Below are positions 1-7,749 of a DNA stretch of 64,000 bases, piece by piece. Position numbers and translations under genes: made by a program. This DNA comes from Aggregatilineales bacterium (GTDB taxonomy: Bacteria; Chloroflexota; Anaerolineae; Aggregatilineales; Ch27): NCBI GenBank assembly GCA_029976025.1, contig JARKNX010000021.1:1-64000 (forward strand), read 5' to 3'. The notes below the pieces were generated by a model that was not told where the DNA came from, made no database searches, and saw only the letters and a list, made by a program, of their open reading frames with translations. The stretch's first letter is position 1, and every line of letters begins with the position of its first letter.

Positions 1-1
1 T

Positions 2-259
2 GGCGAAGCGATAGCGCAGTTGGCCGAGACGATCGAGGGGGCGGCGCAATCTTCGACGCAGATTGCGGCGAGCACGCACCAGCAGAGGAACGGCATGGAG
101 CAGTTGGCGGCGGCGATGGCGGCGATTCGGCAGGCCAGCGAAGAAGCTGCGGCCAGCACCCGCCAGACCGAAGGCGCGGCCCGGAATCTCAATGCCATGT
201 CCCGCCAGATGGAAGAAACAGTTAGCCAGTTTTCCGTCAACGAGCGCGCGACAGTCTGA
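2..259 (+). CDS. Methyl-accepting chemotaxis protein, C-terminal part
   Basis: The gene runs in from the left edge and only its last 85 codons are present. They form Ala/Gln/Ser/Glu-rich heptads (QSSTQIAAST, EEAAASTRQT) typical of the antiparallel coiled-coil signalling domain of MCPs, ending in QMEETVSQF and a short tail. The hairpin tip that binds CheA and CheW lies outside the window. A TTG at position 20 is not a plausible start because the frame stays open to the edge. No CheR-docking pentapeptide of the WxxF type is visible at the C-terminus. It is followed after 24 bp by cheA, so it is probably the receptor, or a transducer, feeding this cluster. Confidence 0.85.
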   Translation, partial: GEAIAQLAETIEGAAQSSTQIAASTHQQRNGMEQLAAAMAAIRQASEEAAASTRQTEGAARNLNAMSRQMEETVSQFSVNERATV

Positions 260-283
260 GTGCGAAGGCGAAAAGGTGATGCT

Positions 284-2551
284 ATGTCTATTTCAGAGGA
301 TACTCTGCTGCGGGAACTGCTGGCGACTTTTCAGGTCGAGGCGGTTGAGCATCTCCAGACGCTGAATCAGGCCCTGCTCAAGCTGGAGCGCCAGCCGGAG
401 GAAGCGCAGCGGCGCGGGCTGCTGCAGGACGCCTTCCGCGCTGCGCACAGCCTCAAAGGCGCGGCGCGGGCGGTCAGCCTGGAGGAGATCGGGGCGCTGG
501 CGCACGCCATGGAGAGCGTGCTGCAGCAGGCGCGCGATGCCAACTTGCTGCTTGAGCCCCGGACCTGCGATGTCCTGTACGACGCTCTGGACGCCATGCA
601 ACGCCTGCTCGACGGCGGCCAGGTCCCTCTGGAAGAGCTGCAGGCGCGCCTGGCGGCTGTGGGGGGGAAGGCTGATGAGAAGAAGCCCCGCTCCGCAGCC
701 AGAAGGTCGCGCCGCGCCGCGCCGCCTCCGCCGCCGGCCGAAGCCGTTCCCGCGCCGCCGCCCGCGAACGAGGCTGCGCCTCCGGAGCCGGAGGCTTCCG
801 CCGAGCCGGCGCCCGGCCTGCCCACTACGGCGGAGGAGACGATCCGGGTGGCGGTGGATAAGCTCGACAACCTGATGGCCCAGGCCGGCGAGCTGCTGGT
901 CTCGCGCATCAGCACCGAGCAGCGGCTGAGCGAGCTGCAGGCCCTCCGCCGCGAGGTAGAGCCGTGGTCGCGCTCCTGGCGGGAGGTCAAGAGCCTGCTG
1001 CAGCACGTCGATGGGGAGGTCGGCCTGCAGCTCAGCGAACTGCTGACCAGCCACTACACCCGGCTGCAGGGATTCGCCCGCGATATTGAGCTGCTGGATC
1101 GCGCCCTCAACCATGACGCTTCCCGCCTGAGCATCGTCTCCAACCAGATTCAGGATGAGGTGCGGCGGGTGCGGATGGTCCCCTTCCAGCAGCTGGTGCT
1201 GCCGCTGGAGCGCGCCGCTCGCGATGCCGCCCACAGCGAGGGCAAGAAAGTCGCCTTCCGCGTGGAGGGGGCCGATGTTGAGCTGGACAAGAAGATTCTG
1301 GAGCTGCTCAAGGACTCCCTGATGCACCTGATCCGCAACGCTATCTCGCACGGCATCGAGCTGCCGGAGGTGCGGCGCGAGATCGGCAAGCCGGAGGAAG
1401 GGCTGGTCCGCCTGGCCGTGCAGCAGCGCGGCAGCGAAATCCGTATTGTGGTGGAAGATGACGGCCGGGGCTTCGATCTGGCCGCCCTGCGCGAAGCCAG
1501 CACCCGCCACGGCGGCCCGCGTCTGGACGAAAACGCCAGCCCGGAGGAGATCATTGCCGTCGCTTTCCTGCCCGGCATGACGACTTCCCGTCGGGTCACG
1601 ACCGTGGCCGGGCGCGGCGTCGGGCTGGATGTCGTCCGCGAGCGGCTGGAGGCGCTGCAGGGGCGGGTTGAGGTGGAAAGCGTCGCCGGGCAGGGGGCGA
1701 CCTTCCGCCTGGCTGTCCCCGCCTCGCTAACCATGACGCGCGGCCTGCTGGTGCGCACGAACGGGAGCCAGTACGTGCTGCCGCTGCTCTCCGTCCACAA
1801 GATCATACCGCCCCGCGATCTCTTCAATGTCGAAGGGCAGCCGATGCTGATGGTGGACGGCAGTCCGCTGCCGCTGGTGCCGCTGACCCTGATCCTCGGC
1901 CAGCCGGTGGACCTGGAGGCCCGCCTGGAAGATATGCTGGCCGTCGTGGTGGGCGTGGCTGAACAGCGGCTGGCTGTGCTGGTGGATGACGTGCTGACCG
2001 AGCTGGAGCTGGCCGTCAAGCCGCTGGGCGCGCCCCTGCTGCGCGTGCGGAATGTGGCCGGGTCGGCCTTGCTGGGCACCGGCCAGCCGGTCGTGGTGCT
2101 CAACCCCGCCGATCTGATCAAGACGGCGCGCGGCGCGCCGGCGCCGGCCCAGCTCTTCGAGCGCGCTGAGGAGGAGACAGGTCCGCCCGATCACATCCTG
2201 GTTGTGGACGATTCCATCACCACCCGCACGCTGGAGAAGAACATTCTGGAAGCGGCGGGCTACCGGATCAGCATCGCCACCGACGGCGTGGAAGCCCTGC
2301 AGCGGCTGGAGGAGCACGACGACATCCTCCTGGTCGTCAGCGACATTCAGATGCCGACGATGGACGGCATCGCCCTCACCACCCACCTGCGCGAGACGGA
2401 TCGCTACCAGGAGCTGCCGATCATCCTGGTGACCTCGCTGGAGAGCCGCGAGGATCGCGAGCGGGGGATGCTGGCCGGGGCTAACGCCTACATCGTCAAA
2501 CGCGGTTTTGATCAGGCTGAGCTTCTGGCGACCATTCGCCAGTACCTGTAA
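284..2551 (+). CDS. cheA: Chemotaxis histidine kinase CheA with C-terminal receiver domain
   Basis: A 755-residue hybrid CheA. Domain order is: Hpt domain with phospho-acceptor His55 in AAHSLKGAAR; a Pro/Ala-rich linker (about 135-185); a dimerisation segment; a GHKL ATPase domain with N-box Asn352 in IRNAISHGIE; a CheW-like coupling domain (about 480-620); and a C-terminal receiver with Asp687 in SDIQMPTMDG. CheA autophosphorylates in response to MCP signals and passes phosphate to receivers. The fused receiver is typical of CheA proteins in Pil-Chp-like or non-flagellar systems, where it can act as a phosphate sink. I chose ATG 284 because AGGTGAT lies just upstream; an in-frame GTG at 260 has no such signal. 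It forms an operon with the cheB that follows 13 bp later. Confidence 0.93.
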   Translation: MSISEDTLLRELLATFQVEAVEHLQTLNQALLKLERQPEEAQRRGLLQDAFRAAHSLKGAARAVSLEEIGALAHAMESVLQQARDANLLLEPRTCDVLYDALDAMQRLLDGGQVPLEELQARLAAVGGKADEKKPRSAARRSRRAAPPPPPAEAVPAPPPANEAAPPEPEASAEPAPGLPTTAEETIRVAVDKLDNLMAQAGELLVSRISTEQRLSELQALRREVEPWSRSWREVKSLLQHVDGEVGLQLSELLTSHYTRLQGFARDIELLDRALNHDASRLSIVSNQIQDEVRRVRMVPFQQLVLPLERAARDAAHSEGKKVAFRVEGADVELDKKILELLKDSLMHLIRNAISHGIELPEVRREIGKPEEGLVRLAVQQRGSEIRIVVEDDGRGFDLAALREASTRHGGPRLDENASPEEIIAVAFLPGMTTSRRVTTVAGRGVGLDVVRERLEALQGRVEVESVAGQGATFRLAVPASLTMTRGLLVRTNGSQYVLPLLSVHKIIPPRDLFNVEGQPMLMVDGSPLPLVPLTLILGQPVDLEARLEDMLAVVVGVAEQRLAVLVDDVLTELELAVKPLGAPLLRVRNVAGSALLGTGQPVVVLNPADLIKTARGAPAPAQLFERAEEETGPPDHILVVDDSITTRTLEKNILEAAGYRISIATDGVEALQRLEEHDDILLVVSDIQMPTMDGIALTTHLRETDRYQELPIILVTSLESREDRERGMLAGANAYIVKRGFDQAELLATIRQYL

Positions 2552-2564
2552 AGGCGGGTTCCGA

Positions 2565-3644
2565 ATGCAGAAGCGGCTGAAGCTGCTGCTTGTCGATGAC
2601 AGCCCGACCGCCCGCCAGATGCTGGGCGGGATTATCGCCCGCGCCCCGGACATGGAGGTCGCCGGCGAGGCTTTCGATGGGCATCAGGCGGTGGAGCTGG
2701 CCCGGCAATTGCGCCCGGACGTGATCCTGATGGACATCGTCATGCCGCGCATGGATGGGCTGGAGGCCACCCGCGAGATCATGCGCATCGCCCCGGCGCC
2801 CATCGTCCTGATCAGCGCCTCGCTGGAAACAAAAGAGACGGATATCGCCTTTCAGGCTATCGGCGCCGGCGCGCTGACCGTCCAGCAGAAGCCGGTCGGC
2901 CCCGGGGATCCCCGCCACGCTGCCCAGGCCACCCAGCTTATCAACACCCTGCGGGCGATGGCCGACGTGCGCGTGATTCACCACTGGCGCCGGGGGCGGG
3001 TTCCCGCGCCCGCCCCGCCGCCCCCACAGGAAGCCAGCCAGCTTATCCAGGCAGCCCGCGCCAACAACCCGGAGATCGTGGCTATCGCCGCCTCAACCGG
3101 CGGCCCGGCGGCCCTGCGCGAGATTCTGGAGGCGCTCCCGGCCGCCTTCCGGCTGCCGATTGTGATTGTGCAGCATATCGCGCCCGACTTTGTGCCGTCG
3201 CTGGCCCAGTGGCTGCCGCATGTGACCGCCCTGCCGGTGGGCGTGGCGCGCGCCGATGACGCGCCGCAGCCGGGCCGGGTGTATCTGGCCCCCGGCGGCG
3301 TCCACCTGCGCCTGACCCGCAGCCGCCGCTTTGCCCTCAGCCCGGAGCCGGCCGGCGTGCCGCACATCCCTTCTGGCGATGAGTTGTTCCACTCCGTCGC
3401 GGAAAGCTATGGTAAACAGGCAATTGGTGTTATCCTGACAGGTATGGGCGGCGATGGCGCGCGTGGATTGCTGGCGATGCGCCAGCGCGGGGCGTTCACC
3501 GTTGCCCAGGATGAAGCATCCTCGGTCGTCTACGGTATGCCCCGTGAAGCTGCCGCCATAGGCGCTGCACAGCGAATTCTGCCGCTGCCGGAGATTTCGC
3601 GGCTCCTGATGACTCTGGCTAACAGGGAGGAAGTCAAGCCATGA
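2565..3644 (+). CDS. cheB: Chemotaxis methylesterase/deamidase CheB
   Basis: A 359-residue two-domain CheB. The N-terminal receiver carries Asp57 in LMDIVMPRMDG. The C-terminal methylesterase domain has the catalytic triad Ser177 (AASTGGPAAL), His204 (IVQHIAPD) and Asp297 (GMGGDGARGL). It removes methyl groups from MCP glutamates once phosphorylated by CheA, resetting receptor sensitivity. The linker is Pro/Ala-rich (about 147-160). The start is the ATG at 2565 that opens directly on the receiver; an upstream in-frame start overlaps cheA and adds no conserved sequence. The stop overlaps the start of the next gene by 4 bp (ATGA), so translation is probably coupled. No cheR partner is visible in the window. 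Confidence 0.93.
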   Translation: MQKRLKLLLVDDSPTARQMLGGIIARAPDMEVAGEAFDGHQAVELARQLRPDVILMDIVMPRMDGLEATREIMRIAPAPIVLISASLETKETDIAFQAIGAGALTVQQKPVGPGDPRHAAQATQLINTLRAMADVRVIHHWRRGRVPAPAPPPPQEASQLIQAARANNPEIVAIAASTGGPAALREILEALPAAFRLPIVIVQHIAPDFVPSLAQWLPHVTALPVGVARADDAPQPGRVYLAPGGVHLRLTRSRRFALSPEPAGVPHIPSGDELFHSVAESYGKQAIGVILTGMGGDGARGLLAMRQRGAFTVAQDEASSVVYGMPREAAAIGAAQRILPLPEISRLLMTLANREEVKP

Positions 3645-4024
3645 CCAAGTCACCGCTCGCCGTGATTGTGGAGGACAGCCCCACCCAGGCCAAGCAGATT
3701 GCGGCCAACCTGGCCCGGTACAATGTCCAGTCGGTGATCGCTTACGATGGCCCGGAGGGGCTGCGGGCCGTGGATGAGCACCGGCCCGATCTGGTGGTGC
3801 TGGATGTTAACCTGCCGTCGATGGATGGATTCCAGGTCTGCCGCCGTCTCAAGCGCGACCCCAATACAGCCCACATCCCCGTTATCATGCTGACCATGGA
3901 AGACGATTCGGAGGCCACCCTGCAGGGCCTTGAAGCGGGCGCGGATGATTACATCCCCAAGGATATGTTCGCGGCGGAGAATCTGCTCTCCACACTGAAC
4001 GCGCTGGGGATCGTATCCAGGTGA
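3641..4024 (+). CDS. Single-domain response regulator
   Basis: A 127-residue stand-alone receiver domain. The acidic pocket Glu11-Asp12, phospho-acceptor Asp55 (VVLDVNLPSMDG) and conserved Lys107 (YIPKDMF) are all in place, and there is no output domain. It resembles CheY or PilG/PilH-type regulators. It overlaps cheB by 4 bp, so it is likely co-translated with it and phosphorylated by the hybrid CheA. Whether it acts on a flagellar switch, a type IV pilus motor or another target cannot be told from this window, which carries no motility structural genes. Confidence 0.88.
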   Translation: MTKSPLAVIVEDSPTQAKQIAANLARYNVQSVIAYDGPEGLRAVDEHRPDLVVLDVNLPSMDGFQVCRRLKRDPNTAHIPVIMLTMEDDSEATLQGLEAGADDYIPKDMFAAENLLSTLNALGIVSR

Positions 4025-4044
4025 CCACCACAGGGGGAGAGGCG

Positions 4045-4422
4045 ATGAGAATCCCGGTTCAGGGCACTTTTGATGTGGCGTTGGCGCGCAATATGCTGCG
4101 TAAAAAGGTCGCCGAGCGCGGCTGGCTGCCGTCGTTCCGCGCCCGCGCAGCGGCGGCGCTCACCGCGCTGACCGAATTGGTCCTCCTTTCCCAGACGCCG
4201 GCTGTGCTCAATATCAATATGGTTGAGCAGGGCCGCCCGATTGGAATCGAGCTGGTATGCGATATCCACTGGCGGACGGCCCGGGAAGTCTGGCTGGACC
4301 AGGCCCGGCAGCGTCTGTCACGGGCGTGCAATGAACTGGTGATCAAGGAAGAGGGCGACACAACCCATATCATTGTCCGCATCTGGTTGTCTGAGGATGA
4401 AATGCAGTGGCTCCAATCATAG
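4045..4422 (+). CDS. RsbT-like (GHKL-fold) protein, apparently degenerate
   Basis: A 125-residue protein that I tentatively align with RsbT-type anti-sigma/switch kinases. The opening IPVQGTFDVALARNMLRKKV matches the usual beta strand plus D-hxxAR helix, and GIELVCDIHW falls where the ATP-binding D-GPGI motif is normally found. The helix that should carry the N-box (SELARN) reads LTALTELVLL, lacking the Mg-binding Asn, and no Gly-rich ATP lid is seen. It may therefore be a structural partner rather than a kinase. GGGGAGAGGCG just upstream supports ATG 4045 over the GTG at 4021. Its 3' end overlaps cheW by 16 bp, placing it in the chemotaxis operon. Family assignment is by eye and uncertain. 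Confidence 0.55.
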   Translation: MRIPVQGTFDVALARNMLRKKVAERGWLPSFRARAAAALTALTELVLLSQTPAVLNINMVEQGRPIGIELVCDIHWRTAREVWLDQARQRLSRACNELVIKEEGDTTHIIVRIWLSEDEMQWLQS

Positions 4423-4904
4423 CAAGCCAGAATGTGCTCACTTTCCGCGTCGGCCATGAGTGGTACGGCGTGGATATCGACAGCGTGCTGGAAGTCACCT
4501 ATCTGGTCGCGCTGACCGAGCTGCCCGCCGCCAGCCCGGATGTGCTCGGTCTGATGACGGTGCGCCGTGAGGTCATGCCCGTTATCGACCTCCGCCTCCG
4601 CTTCGGCGAGGGCGAGGCGGCGCTGCACCTTAACACCCCGATTGTCTGTGTCCGGACGGAGCGTGGCGCGGTCGGGCTGGTGGTGGATGAGGCCGAAGAC
4701 GTGATTCCGGTGGGCGAGCAGCACCAGACCGACTACGATGGCAAGGAGTCGCGTTACCTCCGGGGCGTCCTGCGCCAGCCGGGCCGCCTGATCCTCCTCC
4801 TCGACGCGGCCAGACTCCGCTCGGAGATTCACCTGCCGGCTGACGGGGAGCCGCTGGCCGCGCTGGAGCCGGAGGACGGCCTCCAGCCGGAAGTCAACGG
4901 GTAG
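4407..4904 (+). CDS. cheW: CheW-like coupling protein
   Basis: A 165-residue protein that is one CheW domain almost throughout. Recognisable segments are LTFRVGHEWYGVDIDSVLEV, LGLMTVRREVMPVIDLR (the GxxxxRGxxxPVxDL motif of the family with a changed centre), GLVVDEAEDV and the closing LILLLDAARL. CheW bridges MCPs and CheA in the membrane-proximal signalling array. The GTG start at 4407 lies inside the end of the preceding gene, so translational coupling is likely. The extended acidic C-terminus (about 20 residues) is not conserved. It is the last well-recognised chemotaxis gene of the operon. Confidence 0.9.
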   Translation: MAPIIASQNVLTFRVGHEWYGVDIDSVLEVTYLVALTELPAASPDVLGLMTVRREVMPVIDLRLRFGEGEAALHLNTPIVCVRTERGAVGLVVDEAEDVIPVGEQHQTDYDGKESRYLRGVLRQPGRLILLLDAARLRSEIHLPADGEPLAALEPEDGLQPEVNG

Positions 4905-4995
4905 GGCCGGGAGCGGGCAGCCGGAGAAAGACAGCTATTCGGCAGGCGGCGCTTCGGGGCGGATTTTGCTCACGCGCCGGGCCGAAAGGAGGCGT

Positions 4996-5229
4996 ATGGC
5001 ACCACAACATAAACGCGGCAGGGTCATTCTCCGCCGCTGGGATGATAACTCCGGCCTGTACGAGACGGAAGTGGACTTCGCCACCGTGGACGATCTCTTC
5101 GCGCTCTGCCTGCAAACACAGTATCCGCTGCTGGTGGACCGGGTGATCATCGAAGGCGTGGATGATAAAGGCCAGCCCCATACCGCCACCCTGATCTTCC
5201 AGTCAGTCACCGTCTCCAGCGGGCATTAA
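4996..5229 (+). CDS. Small conserved-looking hypothetical protein
   Basis: A 77-residue protein I do not recognise. It starts at ATG 4996, preceded by an excellent AAAGGAGG Shine-Dalgarno at 4985-4992; an in-frame start at 4966 lacks one. The composition is soluble and mixed, with a probable beta-rich C-terminal half (DRVIIEGVDDKG, TATLIFQSVTV). There are no membrane segments, cysteines or known motifs. It follows cheW by 91 bp on the same strand and may be the last gene of the signalling operon. Confidence 0.6.
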   Translation: MAPQHKRGRVILRRWDDNSGLYETEVDFATVDDLFALCLQTQYPLLVDRVIIEGVDDKGQPHTATLIFQSVTVSSGH

Positions 5230-5271
5230 GCGCCCCGCGCTTCTGCTTTGTGCAGCCTGCCCATATCAGGC

Positions 5272-5300
5272 TTGATCTGGCGGCGAACTTCTCCTATAGT
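5272..5300 (+). promoter_or_regulatory. Sigma70-type promoter with no gene behind it
   Basis: The -35 is TTGATC (5272-5277) and the -10 is TATAGT (5295-5300), separated by exactly 17 bp. Transcription would start near 5307. No convincing coding sequence follows before the strong terminator at 5524-5576, so the promoter appears to drive a non-coding transcript. The match was read by eye. Confidence 0.55.
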
Positions 5301-5306
5301 GAGGGT

Positions 5307-5577
5307 AGCAACGGCCCACCAAAAATGCTCCTGGCGGGGGCCACCAGGAGGGGCTGCCTGACCTTTTGCCCACGCCTGTATGGGGAAAGCCGGGCGCACA
5401 CGGCTCATCTGGAACGGATTGTTCACGGCATCACCTGATCGGGTGAGAATGAGGCCAGTGAGCGCCGCAGTGTGATCCCGACAGCGCGAGGAACGGCGCG
5501 GGGCAGACAGCCATAATTCCATAGAGACGGCCCGCCGGCAACATATACAGCCCCGGCGGGCCGTCTCCCTTTTTTTG
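5307..5577 (+). ncRNA. Candidate structured non-coding RNA (~270 nt)
   Basis: The stretch between a 17-bp-spaced promoter (5272-5300) and a perfect intrinsic terminator (5524-5576) has no ORF with a ribosome binding site on the plus strand. It contains several possible hairpins, for example CTCCTGG...CCAGGAG with a 9-nt loop around 5327-5350 and TCACC...GGGTGA around 5430-5446. I could not match it to 6S, SRP, RNase P, tmRNA or a known riboswitch class. Alternatively it is an untranslated tail of the upstream operon. The evidence is the signals and the absence of a gene, not a family match. Confidence 0.45.
5524..5576 (+). terminator. Strong intrinsic terminator
   Basis: A perfect 15-bp GC-rich stem (arms 5524-5538 and 5553-5567) with a 14-nt loop, followed by seven T residues (5570-5576). 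The T tract is only on the plus-strand side, so it ends rightward transcripts from the chemotaxis operon or the candidate RNA. It also separates them from the convergent gene at 5650-5949. Confidence 0.9.
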
Positions 5578-5649
5578 AGGGCGCGCGCCGCCAGCGGTGA
5601 GAAGGGGGCGGCGTGAGAACCTCGGCGGAGTGAGGGGGGAGGAAGCCCC

Positions 5650-5949
5650 TCACAGGCGGCCGAGCAGGTCCTTCTTCTTCTCCTCGAACTCCGCGTCGGT
5701 GACGATGCCGGCCTTGCGCAGCTCGTCCAGTTTCTTGAGCTTCTCGAACACATCCTCGGCGGGCGCGGCGGCAACTGCTGCCGGGACGGGGGGAGGAGGC
5801 GCAGCCTGGGGATCGTTCCAGACCGAGGCAAGGCTTGGGTCGAGGCGGAGGGCCTCGGTGAAGTCGGCGATGGCGCCGTCCAGGTCGCCTTTGGCCCGGC
5901 GCGCATTCCCCCGGTTGTTGTAGGCGGGGGCATCCTTTGAGTCTGACAT
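5650..5949 (-). CDS. Small TPR-SHOCT protein
   Basis: A 99-residue protein in two parts. Residues about 7-41 form a single tetratricopeptide-like repeat (YNNRGNARRAKGDLDGAIAD, EALRLDP). After a Pro/Ala-rich linker, residues about 70-99 form a SHOCT domain (KLKKLDELRKAGIVTDAEFE ending in KKKDLLGRL). SHOCT segments are short C-terminal helices thought to mediate oligomerisation or membrane association. The start at 5949 is chosen for the G-rich Shine-Dalgarno six bases upstream; two further in-frame ATGs lie a little higher. A perfect -10 (TATAAT, minus strand, 6001-6006) lies about 50 bp upstream. The function is unknown. Confidence 0.75.
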   Translation of the reverse strand: MSDSKDAPAYNNRGNARRAKGDLDGAIADFTEALRLDPSLASVWNDPQAAPPPPVPAAVAAAPAEDVFEKLKKLDELRKAGIVTDAEFEEKKKDLLGRL

Positions 5950-6000
5950 AATCATCCCCCCTGACAGCCGGACCGGTTGCATGACGGGCATCACCTGTTA

Positions 6001-6006
6001 ATTATA
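6001..6006 (-). promoter_or_regulatory. Perfect -10 element for the TPR-SHOCT gene
   Basis: On the minus strand this reads TATAAT. The hexamer 17 bp upstream (TTCTGC) is a poor -35, so only the -10 is supported. It would give a leader of about 45 nt before the ATG at 5949. Confidence 0.4.
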
Positions 6007-6202
6007 GTATGGGCAAGCGAAAGCAGAAAACCGGCGGCGACTGCGGCGGACCTCCCGCGCCGCGTGGACCTCCCGCGCCGCGTCTCCGGCCTGTTTGACG
6101 CCCTCCCGTTCCTGACATAAGATGAAGATACCAGGATGGCCGCAGCTCCGGCATATGTACGCCCGTCCGGTCCTGATTTTCCCGGTTCCCTGAGGAGGCC
6201 CT

Positions 6203-6883
6203 ATGTACGTCGGACGATACATGACTTCCGATCTTATCACCGCCACACCCGACACGACCCATTCTGAGGCGTTCCGGGTGATGCGCAAGCACGATATCAG
6301 GCATCTGCCGCTGGTGGAGAAAGGCCGCCTGGTCGGCATCGTGGTGGAGGCGGACCTGCTCCGGACCCAGCCATCCCCGGCGACGACGCTCAGCGTCTAT
6401 GAGATCTACACCCTGCTGGATACCCTGACCCTGCGCGAATTCATGAGCCGCCCCGTGCTCACGGTGGAGGCGGATTGCCCGCTGGAAGAAGCGGCTCGCA
6501 TCCTGATGCAGAACAAGATTAGCTGCCTGCCTGTGATGCGCGACGAAGAGCTGATCGGCATCATCACTGAGATGGACATCTTCCGCGCTCTGGTGAATAT
6601 CCTGGGCGGCGAGGATCACGGCCTGATCTTCACGATCCGGGTCTCCGACCAGCCGGGCGAGCTGGCGCTGGTGACCAAAGCCGTCGCCGATGCCGGGGGC
6701 AACATGTCCCACCTGGTCGCCTTCCGATCGTCCGAAGCCGGGGCTGCCGAGATTTATATCAGGGAGGAGGGCGCCGATCGCGCTCTGCTGGAGCGCCTGC
6801 TGCGCGACACCACGCAGGTGGAGCTGATGTCGATGATCCCGATCAAGCGTTACGAGCCGCGCCTGTTCGGAGAAAAGAAGTAG
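6203..6883 (+). CDS. CBS-pair and ACT domain protein (AcuB-like)
   Basis: A 226-residue cytoplasmic regulatory-type protein. Two CBS motifs (about 1-55 and 80-130, containing MRKHDIRHLPLVEKGRLVGI and ILMQNKISCLPVMRDEELIG) form a Bateman module that usually binds adenine nucleotides. An ACT-like domain follows (about 142-210, FTIRVSDQPGELALVTKAVA), a fold that often binds amino acids. This order is found in proteins annotated as AcuB. GAGGAGG lies a few bases before the ATG. It is monocistronic, with its own terminator at 6908-6949, and convergent to the next gene. The ligand cannot be inferred from the context. Confidence 0.88.
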   Translation: MYVGRYMTSDLITATPDTTHSEAFRVMRKHDIRHLPLVEKGRLVGIVVEADLLRTQPSPATTLSVYEIYTLLDTLTLREFMSRPVLTVEADCPLEEAARILMQNKISCLPVMRDEELIGIITEMDIFRALVNILGGEDHGLIFTIRVSDQPGELALVTKAVADAGGNMSHLVAFRSSEAGAAEIYIREEGADRALLERLLRDTTQVELMSMIPIKRYEPRLFGEKK

Positions 6884-6907
6884 CGGGGGGTAACGCTGAG
6901 CCGCCAG

Positions 6908-6949
6908 GGCGCCGGGGCAGCCGGAAGAGGCTTCGCCCCGGCGCCTTTT
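6908..6949 (+). terminator. Intrinsic terminator after the CBS-ACT gene
   Basis: An 11-bp stem GGCGCCGGGGC (6908-6918) pairs with GCCCCGGCGCC (6935-6945) and is followed by TTTT (6946-6949). It lies 25 bp after the stop, in the convergent gap. Confidence 0.85.
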
Positions 6950-6968
6950 GCGATCCGCTCTTTCCGCC

Positions 6969-7640
6969 TCAGGCGGCTGCTGCGGCGGCCTCGAGCTGCT
7001 TCGCCGCCATCACGATGACGTGGGCGGCCAGTTCTGGATCCGTCTTGCCGGTGTTGATGATCAGGTGGTAGAGCGCCGGGTCATCCCACCGGATGCGGTG
7101 GAATCGCTGGAGATACTCCGCGCTGGCCCGGTCAAAACGCTCGATCAGGCGCTGCGCTTCATCGACGTTGTTGAGGCCTTCGTAGGCTTGCAGGCGCCAC
7201 AGGCGCGTCCCGAGCGGGGCCTGAATGCGGACGTGCAGCACGCCCGGCTCGTTTTGCAGGACCGCCTGCCCGCCCCGCCCGACGATGACGATGTTGCCCT
7301 GGCGGTATGCCTCGCGGATGGTGTTATTGACCAGCTCCACAAACCAGTCTTCGTCCAGGCGCGCCTCCAGCCCGCCCCAGGTCAGCACCGGCCGGCTGGC
7401 ATGGCCGATGCTCATCCGCCTGGACCCGAACAACAACTCCCACAGCCGCTCCTGGCGGCTCTTTTCCTCGTAGTAAAGCTCGGGGTGATCGATCACCTGT
7501 TCCACCCCCAGCCCGACCTCGGTCGCTGCCTGGATGATCGCCTGCTTGTCGAAGTAGCGATAACCCAGCAGATCGCTCGCCCGGCGGGCGATACGCCGTC
7601 CGCCGCTGCCAAACTGCCGCGACACCGTGATGACTGCCAC
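6969..7640 (-). CDS. Cytidylate kinase-like family protein
   Basis: A 223-residue P-loop kinase of the Cytidylate_kin2 type. The N-terminus ITVSRQFGSGGRRIA holds the phosphate-binding loop (GSGG). LLGYRYFDKQAI matches the family's nucleotide-binding helix, and IVIVGRGGQAVL and HVRIQAPLGTRLWRL match the core strand and the Arg-rich lid of the family. The start is GTG at 7640: AAGGAGG lies 6 bp upstream, and the longer open frame above it overlaps nothing conserved. The C-terminus is an Ala-rich tail. Members are widespread in Chloroflexota and Firmicutes, but their true substrate is poorly defined, so CMP kinase activity is only an inference. Confidence 0.85.
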   Translation of the reverse strand: MAVITVSRQFGSGGRRIARRASDLLGYRYFDKQAIIQAATEVGLGVEQVIDHPELYYEEKSRQERLWELLFGSRRMSIGHASRPVLTWGGLEARLDEDWFVELVNNTIREAYRQGNIVIVGRGGQAVLQNEPGVLHVRIQAPLGTRLWRLQAYEGLNNVDEAQRLIERFDRASAEYLQRFHRIRWDDPALYHLIINTGKTDPELAAHVIVMAAKQLEAAAAAA

Positions 7641-7749
7641 GCCACACCTCCTTGCCGTCCGGACCGGCGACCTGTGTGCCTCTGGCTGTAGTGGCCGGGA
7701 AGCGGGTTCATTACTTCTATTGTAAGGGCAAATCGAGCGGCAGGATCGC

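Noticed and set aside
293..1510. Long minus-strand ORF opposite cheA
   Set aside because: Shadow of cheA in high-GC sequence; no motifs, and the plus-strand CheA domains are continuous.
5340..5400. GGGGAAAGCCGGGC resembling the RNase P GAGGAAAGUCCGGGC element
   Set aside because: Only a partial match, and the transcript is ~270 nt without the other conserved RNase P parts such as ACAGAAA near the 3' end.
5250..5438. 62-codon plus-strand ORF inside the candidate RNA
   Set aside because: No ribosome binding site, and its composition is not protein-like; the region is better explained as non-coding.
5430..5460. ACCTGATC-GGGT resembling the TPP riboswitch
   Set aside because: The CUGAGA and GGGUAAUGCC elements are absent and there is no thiamine gene downstream.
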